Positions 52,729 through 60,821 of a DNA stretch of 64,000 nucleotides are shown here, one piece after another. A program made the translations under genes and the position numbers. The notes below the pieces were generated by a model. That model did not search any database. It was given only the letters and a program-made list of their open reading frames with translations, and was not told the origin of the DNA. The DNA lies in assembly GCA_934140285.1 (NCBI GenBank), contig CAKPBI010000002.1, positions 62,001 to 126,000 of the forward strand. The letters are read 5' to 3'. The DNA is from an uncultured Bacilli bacterium (lineage in GTDB: Bacteria; Bacillota_I; Bacilli_A; ML615J-28; CAG-313). Positions within the stretch are counted from its first letter, which is position 1; each line of letters starts with the position of its first letter.

Positions 52729-54315
52729 ATGATGCCAATATGGCTTGGCGTTCTCCTTGTGTTAGTTGTTGCTGCTGTAGCAGCTTTTCTATTCATATAC
52801 CGCTATAAAGCAGGTATAAATAAAGGAATAAATTTAACTGAAGAAAAATATGAAAAGCTTGGAAAAGAAGCGAAAAAATTAATTGAGGATGCTGAAAATG
52901 AAGGAGAACTTCGCAAGAAACAATTAATCGAAGAAGCTAAAAAAGAAATTCAAGCAATGCGTGAAGAATATAATTTAGAAGTTAAAGAACGAAAAGCTCA
53001 ACTACAAGAAGAGGCTAACAAGCTTGAACGTCGTGAAACAAGTCTAGATAATCGTTCAGATAATCTAGATAAACGTGAAACAAGTTTAATTACAAAAGAA
53101 AATAAACTAGAATCACGTATTATTGAAGTTGAACAAAGAAATGCAAAAATTGAAGAATTAATTGCTGAACAAGAAAGAAAGTTAATGGAAATTGCTGGCT
53201 TTAGTATGGATGAAGCACGTGAAATTGTTTTCGCTAAACTAAAAGAAGAAATGGCAATGGAAATGGCAATCTATGTTAAAGAAGAAACAGAAAAAGCAAA
53301 ATATGAAAGCACTCATAAATCACAAATGATTTTAGCAAATGCTATTCAACAATATGCTAATGAAACTATTCAAGAAAAAACTGTTTCTGTTATCCCTCTT
53401 CCAAATGATGAAATGAAGGGAAGAATCATTGGCCGTGAAGGTAGAAACATCCGTGCCATTGAAGCTGTAACTGGTGTAGATTTAATTATTGATGATACTC
53501 CTGATTCAGTTGTTATCTCATGTTTTGATCCAGTAAGAAGAGAAATCGCAAGAAGAACTCTTGAAATTCTAGTAAGTGATGGTCGTATTCAACCTCCTAG
53601 AATTGAAGAAGTTTTCGCAAAATGTACTAAAGAATTAGAAAATGAAATGCGTGAAGAAGGCGAAAAAGCTGTATTTGAAATTGGTATCGGCAAGATTCAT
53701 CCTGAACTTGTTAAACTAATTGGACGCTTACATTTTAGAACAAGTTATGGCCAAAATGCTTTACAACATTCAAAAGAAGTTGCTTTCCTTGCGGGAAAAC
53801 TTGCAGCTGAAATTGGTGAAGATGAAACTCTTGCTCGTAGAGCTGGTTTACTTCACGATATTGGTAAAGCCACAGACCATGAAACTGAAGGAAGTCACGT
53901 TGAAATAGGTGTTGAAATTGCAACTAAATTTAGAGAAAATCCAACAGTAATTGATGCTATCGCTTCTCACCATGGTGACCAAGAAGCAACAACAGTTATC
54001 GCTCACTTAATAGCTGCTGCTGACACTCTTTCTGCTGCACGTCCTGGTGCTCGTAGTGAATCATTAGATAACTACATTAAACGTCTTCAACAACTTGAAG
54101 AATTAAGTAACCAATTTAAAGGTGTTGAAAAAACTTATGCTCTTCAAGCAGGTCGTGAAGTACGTATTATCGTTAAACCTGAAGAAATCACAGATGCTGA
54201 GGCTTACATGCTAGCACGTGAAATTAAGAATAAGATTGAATCAACAATGAATTACCCAGGTAATATTAAAGTTGTTGTAATTAGAGAAGTTCGAGTTCAA
54301 GAAACAGCTCGTTAG
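52729..54315 (+). CDS. rny: Ribonuclease Y
   Basis: 528 aa from the ATG at 52729, 8 nt after AAAGGAG; a longer frame from a TTG at 52711 overlaps this site. An N-terminal membrane helix (about 3-25), a long coiled coil (about 35-200, rich in Glu/Lys), a KH domain ([19 protein letters not shown]) and an HD domain ([18 protein letters not shown]) form the standard order. RNase Y starts the decay and processing of many mRNAs at the membrane. It leads the rny-ymdB-spoVS cluster. Confidence 0.98.
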   Translation: MMPIWLGVLLVLVVAAVAAFLFIYRYKAGINKGINLTEEKYEKLGKEAKKLIEDAENEGELRKKQLIEEAKKEIQAMREEYNLEVKERKAQLQEEANKLERRETSLDNRSDNLDKRETSLITKENKLESRIIEVEQRNAKIEELIAEQERKLMEIAGFSMDEAREIVFAKLKEEMAMEMAIYVKEETEKAKYESTHKSQMILANAIQQYANETIQEKTVSVIPLPNDEMKGRIIGREGRNIRAIEAVTGVDLIIDDTPDSVVISCFDPVRREIARRTLEILVSDGRIQPPRIEEVFAKCTKELENEMREEGEKAVFEIGIGKIHPELVKLIGRLHFRTSYGQNALQHSKEVAFLAGKLAAEIGEDETLARRAGLLHDIGKATDHETEGSHVEIGVEIATKFRENPTVIDAIASHHGDQEATTVIAHLIAAADTLSAARPGARSESLDNYIKRLQQLEELSNQFKGVEKTYALQAGREVRIIVKPEEITDAEAYMLAREIKNKIESTMNYPGNIKVVVIREVRVQETAR

Positions 54316-54330
54316 AAAGAATTAACAAAA

Positions 54331-55107
54331 ATGAAGATATTAATGATTGGTGATGTCTATGGTTCAATGGGGAGAAAAATTTTATATGCAAAACTTCCTG
54401 AACTAAGAACGCAAAAAGGAATAAATTTTGTAATTGTAAATGGAGAAAACATTGCTCATGGTACTGGTATTAATGAAACATATTACAAGGAATTACTAGA
54501 AAATCATGTTAATGTTGTAACTTTAGGAAATCATTCCTTTAGAAATAATGATATCCATAATTTTATTGCAGATGCTAAATCTTTGATAAGACCATTGAAT
54601 ATGCCAGAAGGAACTCCTGGAAAAGGATATGTAACAGTAAGATATAATAATATTACAATTACGGTATTCCAAGTAATGGGAAGAACTTTTATGAATGGTC
54701 CTCTTGATTGTCCATTCCGTGCAACAGAAAATCTATTAAAAAATGTAAAAAGCGATTTATACATTTGTGATTTTCACGGAGAAGCAACAAGTGAAAAAGT
54801 CGCGTATGGCTTATATTTTGATGGCAGAATAAACGTCATAGCTGGTACGCACACTCACGTTCAAACAAATGATGCTCATATTCTTGATAAAGGAACAATG
54901 TACATGACAGATCTTGGAATGACAGGAGCTCGCGATGGTGTTATTGGCGTTGATCCAATAATGATTGAACAAAAGTTTTTAACCGGTTTACCTTGCCGTC
55001 ATATTCCAATGGAAAAAGGAAAAAAACAATTATGTGGATTAATTATAGAAATTAATGAGTCATCGCATAAAGTGACAAATTTCGAGGTTGTTAATATAGT
55101 ACAATAG
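54331..55107 (+). CDS. ymdB: YmdB-type metallophosphodiesterase
   Basis: 258 aa calcineurin-like fold. Metal motifs are GDVYG, NGEN, TLGNHS, DFHGEA and GTHTH. In Bacillus YmdB hydrolyses 2',3'-cyclic nucleotides and influences the switch between motility, biofilm and sporulation. It is 15 nt downstream of rny with a weak ribosome site; the rny-ymdB pairing is highly conserved. Confidence 0.97.
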   Translation: MKILMIGDVYGSMGRKILYAKLPELRTQKGINFVIVNGENIAHGTGINETYYKELLENHVNVVTLGNHSFRNNDIHNFIADAKSLIRPLNMPEGTPGKGYVTVRYNNITITVFQVMGRTFMNGPLDCPFRATENLLKNVKSDLYICDFHGEATSEKVAYGLYFDGRINVIAGTHTHVQTNDAHILDKGTMYMTDLGMTGARDGVIGVDPIMIEQKFLTGLPCRHIPMEKGKKQLCGLIIEINESSHKVTNFEVVNIVQ

Positions 55108-55179
55108 TGTTGTAAGCATAAAATCCTTTCAAATTGAATAGAATTTATTGCAAACAAATTTACTAGGAGGTATTATATT

Positions 55180-55443
55180 ATGGATGTATTAAAAGTTTCT
55201 TCAAAATCAAAACCAAATTCTGTAGCAGGTGCACTTGCAAATGCATTTCGTGACAAACAAGTTGTAGAAGTACAAGCTGTAGGGGCTGGCTCATTAAATC
55301 AAGCAATTAAAGCTATCGCTATTGCAAGAGGATATGTAGCACCTACAGGAAAGGATTTAGTTTGTATCCCTGCTTTCAGCGATGTTGTAATTGATGGTGA
55401 AGAACGTACTGCAATTAAGTTAATTGTTGAATCTCGTAAATAA
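55180..55443 (+). CDS. spoVS: Stage V sporulation protein S
   Basis: 87 aa, nearly invariant Alba-like fold. VSSKSKPNSVAGALANAFRD and the end IDGEERTAIKLIVESRK are diagnostic. SpoVS affects septation and later coat and cortex development. It follows ymdB, as in Bacillus, with a TAGGAGG site. I could not identify a sigma-H promoter in the 72-bp gap. Confidence 0.98.
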   Translation: MDVLKVSSKSKPNSVAGALANAFRDKQVVEVQAVGAGSLNQAIKAIAIARGYVAPTGKDLVCIPAFSDVVIDGEERTAIKLIVESRK

Positions 55444-55467
55444 GTTGGCTTTTGCCAACTTTTTCTT
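55442..55467 (+). terminator. Intrinsic terminator of spoVS
   Basis: AAGTTGGC pairs with GCCAACTT across a TTTT loop, followed by a T run. Confidence 0.9.
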
Positions 55468-55488
55468 AAAAATAGAAGAGGTGATAAA

Positions 55489-56043
55489 ATGAGTTTACCG
55501 ACTCTCATGACAGAAAGATTAATAATAAGACCAATATCTGTATTAGATGCAGATGATATGTATGAATATGCAAGAACTCCATATGTTGGTCCACTAGCAG
55601 GATGGGAACCACATCATTCTATTGATCAAACAATCGCTGTTATAAAGAATATGCAAACAATTCATAGTCCTAATGAACTTGGTAATTGGGCAATAATCTA
55701 TCGTGCAAATGGTAAAATGATTGGAACCATTGAACTTTACAATCATATCCCATATTTTAAGGCAGAACTAGGTTATGCATTAAGCCCTACCTATTGGGGA
55801 CAAGGCATTGTACCTGAGGCTGCACTAGAAGTAATTAGTTATGGATTTGAATACTTGCGTTTAAAAAGAATTGAAGTTGGTGTATTTACAGATAATTTTC
55901 AATCACAAAGAGTGTGTGAAAAATTAGGATTTACAAAAGAAGGAATCGCTAGAAATGGTTATCTCCGTTATGATGGAAAAATCTTTGATAAACTTCAATA
56001 TGGAATGACAAACGTAGAATTTGAAGAAAAATATAGAAAGTAG
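55489..56043 (+). CDS. GNAT acetyltransferase, RimJ/RimL type
   Basis: 184 aa. The start LMTERLIIRPISVLDADDMY and the acetyl-CoA site YWGQGIVPEAALEVISYGFE are typical of RimJ/RimL-like N-acetyltransferases, which modify protein N-termini or small amines. The target is not known. A GAGGTGAT site precedes the ATG. It precedes miaB by a few bases, so the pair may be cotranscribed. Its place between spoVS and miaB replaces ymdC and other genes of the Bacillus locus. Confidence 0.88.
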   Translation: MSLPTLMTERLIIRPISVLDADDMYEYARTPYVGPLAGWEPHHSIDQTIAVIKNMQTIHSPNELGNWAIIYRANGKMIGTIELYNHIPYFKAELGYALSPTYWGQGIVPEAALEVISYGFEYLRLKRIEVGVFTDNFQSQRVCEKLGFTKEGIARNGYLRYDGKIFDKLQYGMTNVEFEEKYRK

Positions 56044-56050
56044 TAAGCGT

Positions 56051-57496
56051 ATGAAAAAAGCAAATACATATGTAAAATTAATTGAACCATCAATCAAAGA
56101 AGCAAGATATCGTAAGAATAATAATACAAATGTGTATCATTTTATGCTTGATCCTAAATATATAAATTTAGGGGCTGGAAAAAAATATATGTTAAAAACA
56201 TACGGATGTCAAGGCAATCTTGCAGATAGCGAAAAAATATCTGGTATGCTTGAAATGATGGGATTTGAACCAACAGACAACGAATTAGAAGCAAACTTTG
56301 TTCTTTTCAATACTTGTGCAATTCGTGAGAATGCGGAAGAAAGAGTCTTTGGAGAACTTGGTAGACTTCAAAAATTTAAAAAGCAAAACCCTGAAATGCT
56401 AGTAGGAATATGTGGATGTATGCCACAAGAAGAAAAAGTAGTAAAAGCCTTAAAAGAAAAATTTGATCAAGTTGATATTGTATTTGGAACACATAACATT
56501 GCTTCACTTCCAGAATACTTGTATGATGCTATTAATTCTAAGAAAAAAGTAATTGAAGTATTATCTTATGAAGGTGATATCTATGAAGAAATCCCTGTCA
56601 AAAGAGATCATGACAAAAAAGCTTGGGTTAACATTATGTATGGATGTGATGAATTTTGTACATATTGTATTGTCCCATATACAAGAGGAAAAGAACGCTC
56701 AAGAGATCCTCAAGCAATCCTTGATGAGGTAAAAAGCCTTGCGGAAGAAGGTTATGTAGAAGTAACATTATTAGGTCAAAATGTAAATGCCTACGGAAAA
56801 GATTTTACTGATTTAAAATATACTTTTGCTGATTTACTTAGAGATCTTAATAAAATTAATATTCCACGTATTCGTTTTACAACATCTCATCCTCGTGATT
56901 TAGATGATGCAACAATTGAAGCTATGGCCCTTGGGGGAAACATTATGCCTCATCTTCATCTACCAGTACAATCAGGTAGTAGTACAGTATTAAAAAAGAT
57001 GAACCGTAAATATACAAAAGAAGAATATATGGATAAGATTAACAAACTTAAAGCTAAGATTCCTGATATCGTTATTACTACTGATATCATAGTAGCTTTC
57101 CCAGGAGAAACTGAAGAAGACTTCCAAAAAACAATTGACTTAGTAAAGGAAGTTGAATATGGTGGAGCATATACATTTATCTACTCCCCACGTGAAGGAA
57201 CTCCCGCTGCAACTTATCCAAATCCATTAACCGAAGTTGAAAAACATCAACGCTTAGATGCTTTAAATGAAGTAGTTAATACATATAGTTTGAAAGCTCA
57301 TCAAAAATTTGAAAATGAAATTGTCGAAGTACTAGTTGAAGGCCCAAGTAAAAATAACCCTAATATTTTATCAGGATATTCTAAGCATAATATGTTAGTT
57401 AATTTTGAAGGTGACAAATCTTTAATAGGAAAACTTGTAAATGTAAAAGTTACAAAAGCATACTCATGGCATTTATTTGGTGAAGTACAAAAATAA
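56051..57496 (+). CDS. miaB: tRNA-2-methylthio-N6-dimethylallyladenosine synthase MiaB
   Basis: 481 aa from the ATG at 56051; a TTG 10 codons upstream overlaps the end of the GNAT gene. The methylthiotransferase domain has Cys53 (YGCQ), Cys89 (NTCAIRENAEERV) and Cys123 (GCMPQ). The radical-SAM cluster is Cys199, Cys203 and Cys206 in GCDEFCTYCIVPYTRG, and the C-terminal TRAM domain follows. It adds the ms2 group to i6A37 in tRNAs. The ribosome site is weak (AAGTAG). In Bacillus miaB is likewise close upstream of cotE. Confidence 0.96.
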   Translation: MKKANTYVKLIEPSIKEARYRKNNNTNVYHFMLDPKYINLGAGKKYMLKTYGCQGNLADSEKISGMLEMMGFEPTDNELEANFVLFNTCAIRENAEERVFGELGRLQKFKKQNPEMLVGICGCMPQEEKVVKALKEKFDQVDIVFGTHNIASLPEYLYDAINSKKKVIEVLSYEGDIYEEIPVKRDHDKKAWVNIMYGCDEFCTYCIVPYTRGKERSRDPQAILDEVKSLAEEGYVEVTLLGQNVNAYGKDFTDLKYTFADLLRDLNKINIPRIRFTTSHPRDLDDATIEAMALGGNIMPHLHLPVQSGSSTVLKKMNRKYTKEEYMDKINKLKAKIPDIVITTDIIVAFPGETEEDFQKTIDLVKEVEYGGAYTFIYSPREGTPAATYPNPLTEVEKHQRLDALNEVVNTYSLKAHQKFENEIVEVLVEGPSKNNPNILSGYSKHNMLVNFEGDKSLIGKLVNVKVTKAYSWHLFGEVQK

Positions 57497-57499
57497 ATT

Positions 57500-57533
57500 A
57501 ACTACTAAGAAATTAAATTCTTAGTAGTTTTTT
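57500..57533 (+). terminator. Intrinsic terminator of miaB
   Basis: A perfect 12-bp stem AACTACTAAGAA/TTCTTAGTAGTT has a short loop and a T run. Confidence 0.88.
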
Positions 57534-57552
57534 TAAAAAAGAGGAGTAATTA

Positions 57553-58203
57553 ATGAAGAACAAGATATATATATTTATAAAAGGAATATTAGCTGGTTTT
57601 TGTATTGGCCTTGGTGGCAGATTATTTTTAGAAGGATTAAATCTTGGTGTTGGTAAAGTCGTATCGGCATTTTTATTTCCAATTGGTTTAATCTTAATTT
57701 GTAATTTTGATTTTTATCTTTACACTGGTAAAATATGTTATTTACCAAATGCCATAAAAGAGAAAAATGCTTTAAATTGCATTTTTGAATTATTACTAGG
57801 ATTTATCGGAAACTTCTTTGGAGCTTTCCTAATCGCAATAATTTTTAAATTATGTTTTGGAAATAGTGAGATAGTAAGTGGTGTTGTTCAAACTAAATTA
57901 GACTATGAGTGGTATAAACTAATAGTTTTAGGTTTCCTTTGTGGAATTCTTATATATTTTGCAGTTGAAGGATTTAAAAATATCCAAAACAACTTTGGAA
58001 AATATATAGTTTTAATTCTTTGTATAGCAGGATTCATCATTGCTAGTTTTGAACACTGTATTGCTGATATTTTCTATTTTTCATTAAATGGATTAACAAT
58101 AAAAGAAATATTTGTCATAATCCCGTTAATAACTTTAGGCAATAGTTTAGGGGGAATGCTTGTCCCCACAATTAAACTTATATTTGAAAAAGATAAAGAT
58201 TAA
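57553..58203 (+). CDS. Formate/nitrite transporter-family channel
   Basis: 216 aa, slightly short for FNT proteins (about 260-280). Six hydrophobic segments cover almost the whole length. The stretch ASFEHCIADIFYF matches the conserved FNT motif with the gating His (usual form GFEHSVANM). FNT channels carry small monovalent anions such as formate, nitrite or hydrosulfide. The substrate cannot be told. It stands between miaB and cotE where Bacillus has ricA (ymcA). It starts at an ATG 12 nt after GAGGAG and is closed by a terminator. Confidence 0.85.
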   Translation: MKNKIYIFIKGILAGFCIGLGGRLFLEGLNLGVGKVVSAFLFPIGLILICNFDFYLYTGKICYLPNAIKEKNALNCIFELLLGFIGNFFGAFLIAIIFKLCFGNSEIVSGVVQTKLDYEWYKLIVLGFLCGILIYFAVEGFKNIQNNFGKYIVLILCIAGFIIASFEHCIADIFYFSLNGLTIKEIFVIIPLITLGNSLGGMLVPTIKLIFEKDKD

Positions 58204-58210
58204 AAATTTT

Positions 58211-58241
58211 AGTGTAAATAGTATTATTTACACTTTTTTTC
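58211..58241 (+). terminator. Intrinsic terminator of the FNT gene
   Basis: AGTGTAAATA (58211-58220) pairs with TATTTACACT (58225-58234) across a 4-nt loop, followed by a T run. Confidence 0.88.
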
Positions 58242-58374
58242 ACATTTACTTCTCGTAATTAATAAAATATAGTGTAATTAATATTCATTAATTCATTTAA
58301 TATCTAATATAATTAAGTAAATATCGTCACCCTAAACAATAGAAATGAATATATTATACTGAGGAGGGATATAG

Positions 58375-58896
58375 ATGAATGAAGTTCGCGAAATAGTCAC
58401 TAGAGCCGTAGTCGCAAAAGGTAAAAAAATATTTCGTGTTAGTGAAGTAGTAAAGCCTTGTAATGATGCCTACAGTATTCTTGGATGTTGGGTTATAAAT
58501 CATGAATTTGAAGCAGAACTTGGCGATAAGAAAGTAGACCTTCAAGGTGACTTTGAAATCAATATATGGTATGCTTATGACAATAATTCAAAAACCGATA
58601 TTGCGAGAAGTACATCTCACTATACAGGAACAATAAAAGTTAGAGAAATCATTTGTGATTATATTGGAAATAACTGTGATGTTATAGCACGAGTTTTACA
58701 ACAACCTACTTGCACAAATGCTAAAATTACTGACCAAGGCATAGAAGTAGAAGTAGTCTTTGAAGTATTAGTAGAAGTAATAGGTGAAACAAAGATGATG
58801 GTTACAGTATTTAATTGTACAGATAATGTAGAACCTATTGATGATGATGACTTCGAAAATGAAATTAATGAGGACTTTTTAAATGAACCAAAATAA
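58375..58896 (+). CDS. cotE: Outer spore coat morphogenetic protein CotE
   Basis: 173 aa, close to the family length (about 180). The conserved body REIVTRAVVAKGKKIFRVSE, a GCWVINH segment and an acidic C-terminus (DDDDFENEINEDF) match CotE. CotE directs outer coat assembly on the forespore in the mother cell. GGAGGG lies upstream of the ATG. The 130 bp after the previous terminator should hold its promoter, but I found no clear sigma-E or sigma-K match. mutS, which follows cotE in Bacillus, is absent; a LysM coat-type protein follows instead. Confidence 0.93.
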   Translation: MNEVREIVTRAVVAKGKKIFRVSEVVKPCNDAYSILGCWVINHEFEAELGDKKVDLQGDFEINIWYAYDNNSKTDIARSTSHYTGTIKVREIICDYIGNNCDVIARVLQQPTCTNAKITDQGIEVEVVFEVLVEVIGETKMMVTVFNCTDNVEPIDDDDFENEINEDFLNEPK

Positions 58897-58919
58897 TAAG
58901 GTAGAAGAGAGGGATTTAG

Positions 58920-59363
58920 ATGTATCATATTGTAAGAATGAATGAAAAGTTAGAACAAATAGCTTTAACATATAATCTAAGTGTAGAAGAAATTAAGAGT
59001 AACAATCAACATATAAGAGATTGGGGAAAACTTGTTGCGGGGACCAAATTAATTCTTCCTGCTATCCCTTCAGCTTTACGTGATGAGTTAAATGATGTAG
59101 AACCATTTATAGAAGATTACTATCCAAAATTGATTAATCCATCTGAATATCAAAATATCAATGATGAAGAACCTAAAGTAGAGGTAAACAATGAAAATAA
59201 TGAGGTCGAAGAAACTTCATCAAAACCAGTTTCGACAATTCAGAAAAAGACTAATCCATCTAAAACACCAACTTACTATAAAGGATACTATCCTCATGCT
59301 TCTTATCTCTACCCATATTATTACCCTTACGCAATAAGGAAAACAAAGCATAATCATAAATAA
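58920..59363 (+). CDS. LysM spore coat-type protein, SafA-like
   Basis: 147 aa. One LysM domain (1-46, YHIVRMNEKLEQIALTYNLS then GTKLILP) starts at the N-terminus without a signal peptide, as in SafA and other coat morphogens acting in the mother cell. An acidic linker follows (about 55-110), then a Tyr-rich tail (YYKGYYPHASYLYPYYYPYA) of the kind cross-linked in spore coats. It lies 23 nt after cotE, so the two are probably coexpressed. The SafA assignment is by architecture. Confidence 0.82.
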   Translation: MYHIVRMNEKLEQIALTYNLSVEEIKSNNQHIRDWGKLVAGTKLILPAIPSALRDELNDVEPFIEDYYPKLINPSEYQNINDEEPKVEVNNENNEVEETSSKPVSTIQKKTNPSKTPTYYKGYYPHASYLYPYYYPYAIRKTKHNHK

Positions 59364-59386
59364 TCCATCTTAGGATGGATTTTTTA
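59362..59386 (+). terminator. Intrinsic terminator of the cotE operon
   Basis: AATCCATC pairs with GATGGATT across a TTAG loop, followed by a T run. Confidence 0.85.
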
Positions 59387-59415
59387 TTGATTTTTTTATA
59401 TAAAAATGGTATAAT
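59387..59415 (+). promoter_or_regulatory. Sigma-A promoter of the mgtE pair, TTGATT-N17-TATAAT
   Basis: TTGATT (59387-59392) and TATAAT (59410-59415) are 17 bp apart, with TGG before the -10. The leader is only about 20 nt, leaving no room for an M-box magnesium riboswitch. Confidence 0.8.
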
Positions 59416-59439
59416 ATTAGTGAAAGGAAAGGTGATAAT

Positions 59440-60816
59440 ATGACTGATTTAGAAATCAAAAACTTAATTGAAAAAATTGATGTTGAAAAAAGCCCAACTA
59501 ACCTAAGAAAGCTTTTAATAGATTATCACCCGTATGACCTTGCGACAATATTTAAAGAGTTAAGTGAGCAATCAAGAAAATTGTTTTACTCTACATTTGA
59601 TGAAAAAGAACTAGCAGATATTTTTGAATATTTAGATGAAGAAGATGCGGTAAAATACTTACAAGAAATGAATCTTCAAAAAGCTTCATCAGTAATTAAT
59701 GAAATGGAACCCGATGATGCCGCCGATGTTATGAGTGCAATGGAAGATGATAACATGCAAAGTTATCTTGCTGAAATGCCAAAAGAAGATGCCCAAGAGT
59801 TAGGTGAATTAGTTAAGTATGATGATGACACTGCAGGTTCTGTTATGTCCACAAACTATGTAGAGTTATCAACTAAAATGGATGTTAAAGATGCAATGAA
59901 ACATTTAATATCTGTAGCTAATGAACTAGAAATTATTGATCCATTATTTATTTGTGAAAATGATATTTTAAAGGGATATATTGATTTAAAAGATTTGATA
60001 ATCGCAAGATCTCCAAACAAAATGGAAGATATAATGAATCCTAATGTAATTAGTTGTGAAGTAAATGATGACATTGGAATGGTAATTAAAAAAATTAAAG
60101 ACTATGATATTAATGCAATACCTGTAACAGATAATGGAAAATTAGTAGGAATAGTTACTGTCGATGATGCCATTGATGAAGCCATCGAAGATATTAAAGA
60201 TGATTATTCCAAGATGGTCGGTGTAACATCAGATATTGATGAAACAACCAATATCTTTAAAAATATGTTAAAGAGATTACCTTGGCTAATATGCCTTCTT
60301 GTCGCAAGTTTACTTATTTCTAATATAACTAGTACTTTTGAAGAAGTAATTGTTCAAGTTACGATTTTTGCTTTTTTCCAATCTCTTGTATTTGATATGG
60401 CAGGAAATGCTGGAACCCAAAGTCTTGCAGTTACTGTTAGAAGCATTAGTAAACATGAAATGGATACTAAAAAAGGTGTTTTTAAACACCTTGGAAAAGA
60501 ACTATTAACAGCTGGCATTACTTCGGTAATTCTTGGAATTCTAACATTTGGAATGTGTTATTTATACTTGTTAATTAAAAATGATAAAACTGTTGTATAT
60601 TGGTTAGTATCATTAATAATTAGTGGTTCATTAATGATTTCTTTACTAGTAACAGAAATGTTAGGAGCTATTATTCCTCTTTTCTTCTACAAAATAAAAG
60701 TTGACCCTGCTGTTGCATCAGGCCCACTCATTACAACCTTAAGTGATACTATTTCAATTGTTATTTATTTTGGACTAGCAAGTCTACTATTAAGTCACAT
60801 TATGGTAGGAGGATGA
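59440..60816 (+). CDS. mgtE: Magnesium transporter MgtE, first copy
   Basis: 458 aa. The N-terminal acidic superhelix (about 1-130, EMEPDDAADVMSAMEDD), paired CBS domains (about 135-255) and five membrane helices (about 285-455, MAGNAGTQSLAVTVR, then KVDPAVASGPLITTL) are all present. MgtE is a Mg2+-gated channel in which the cytosolic domains close the pore when magnesium is high. It ends in TGA, 5 nt before the second copy. Confidence 0.95.
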   Translation: MTDLEIKNLIEKIDVEKSPTNLRKLLIDYHPYDLATIFKELSEQSRKLFYSTFDEKELADIFEYLDEEDAVKYLQEMNLQKASSVINEMEPDDAADVMSAMEDDNMQSYLAEMPKEDAQELGELVKYDDDTAGSVMSTNYVELSTKMDVKDAMKHLISVANELEIIDPLFICENDILKGYIDLKDLIIARSPNKMEDIMNPNVISCEVNDDIGMVIKKIKDYDINAIPVTDNGKLVGIVTVDDAIDEAIEDIKDDYSKMVGVTSDIDETTNIFKNMLKRLPWLICLLVASLLISNITSTFEEVIVQVTIFAFFQSLVFDMAGNAGTQSLAVTVRSISKHEMDTKKGVFKHLGKELLTAGITSVILGILTFGMCYLYLLIKNDKTVVYWLVSLIISGSLMISLLVTEMLGAIIPLFFYKIKVDPAVASGPLITTLSDTISIVIYFGLASLLLSHIMVGG

Positions 60817-60821
60817 TCTAA

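Noticed and set aside
58242..58374. Sigma-E or sigma-K promoter of cotE
   Set aside because: Several AT-rich stretches partly match, but none has both elements at the right spacing; not reported as a feature.
59415..59440. M-box magnesium riboswitch before mgtE
   Set aside because: Only about 20 nt lie between the likely transcription start and the mgtE ATG, far too short for an M-box.
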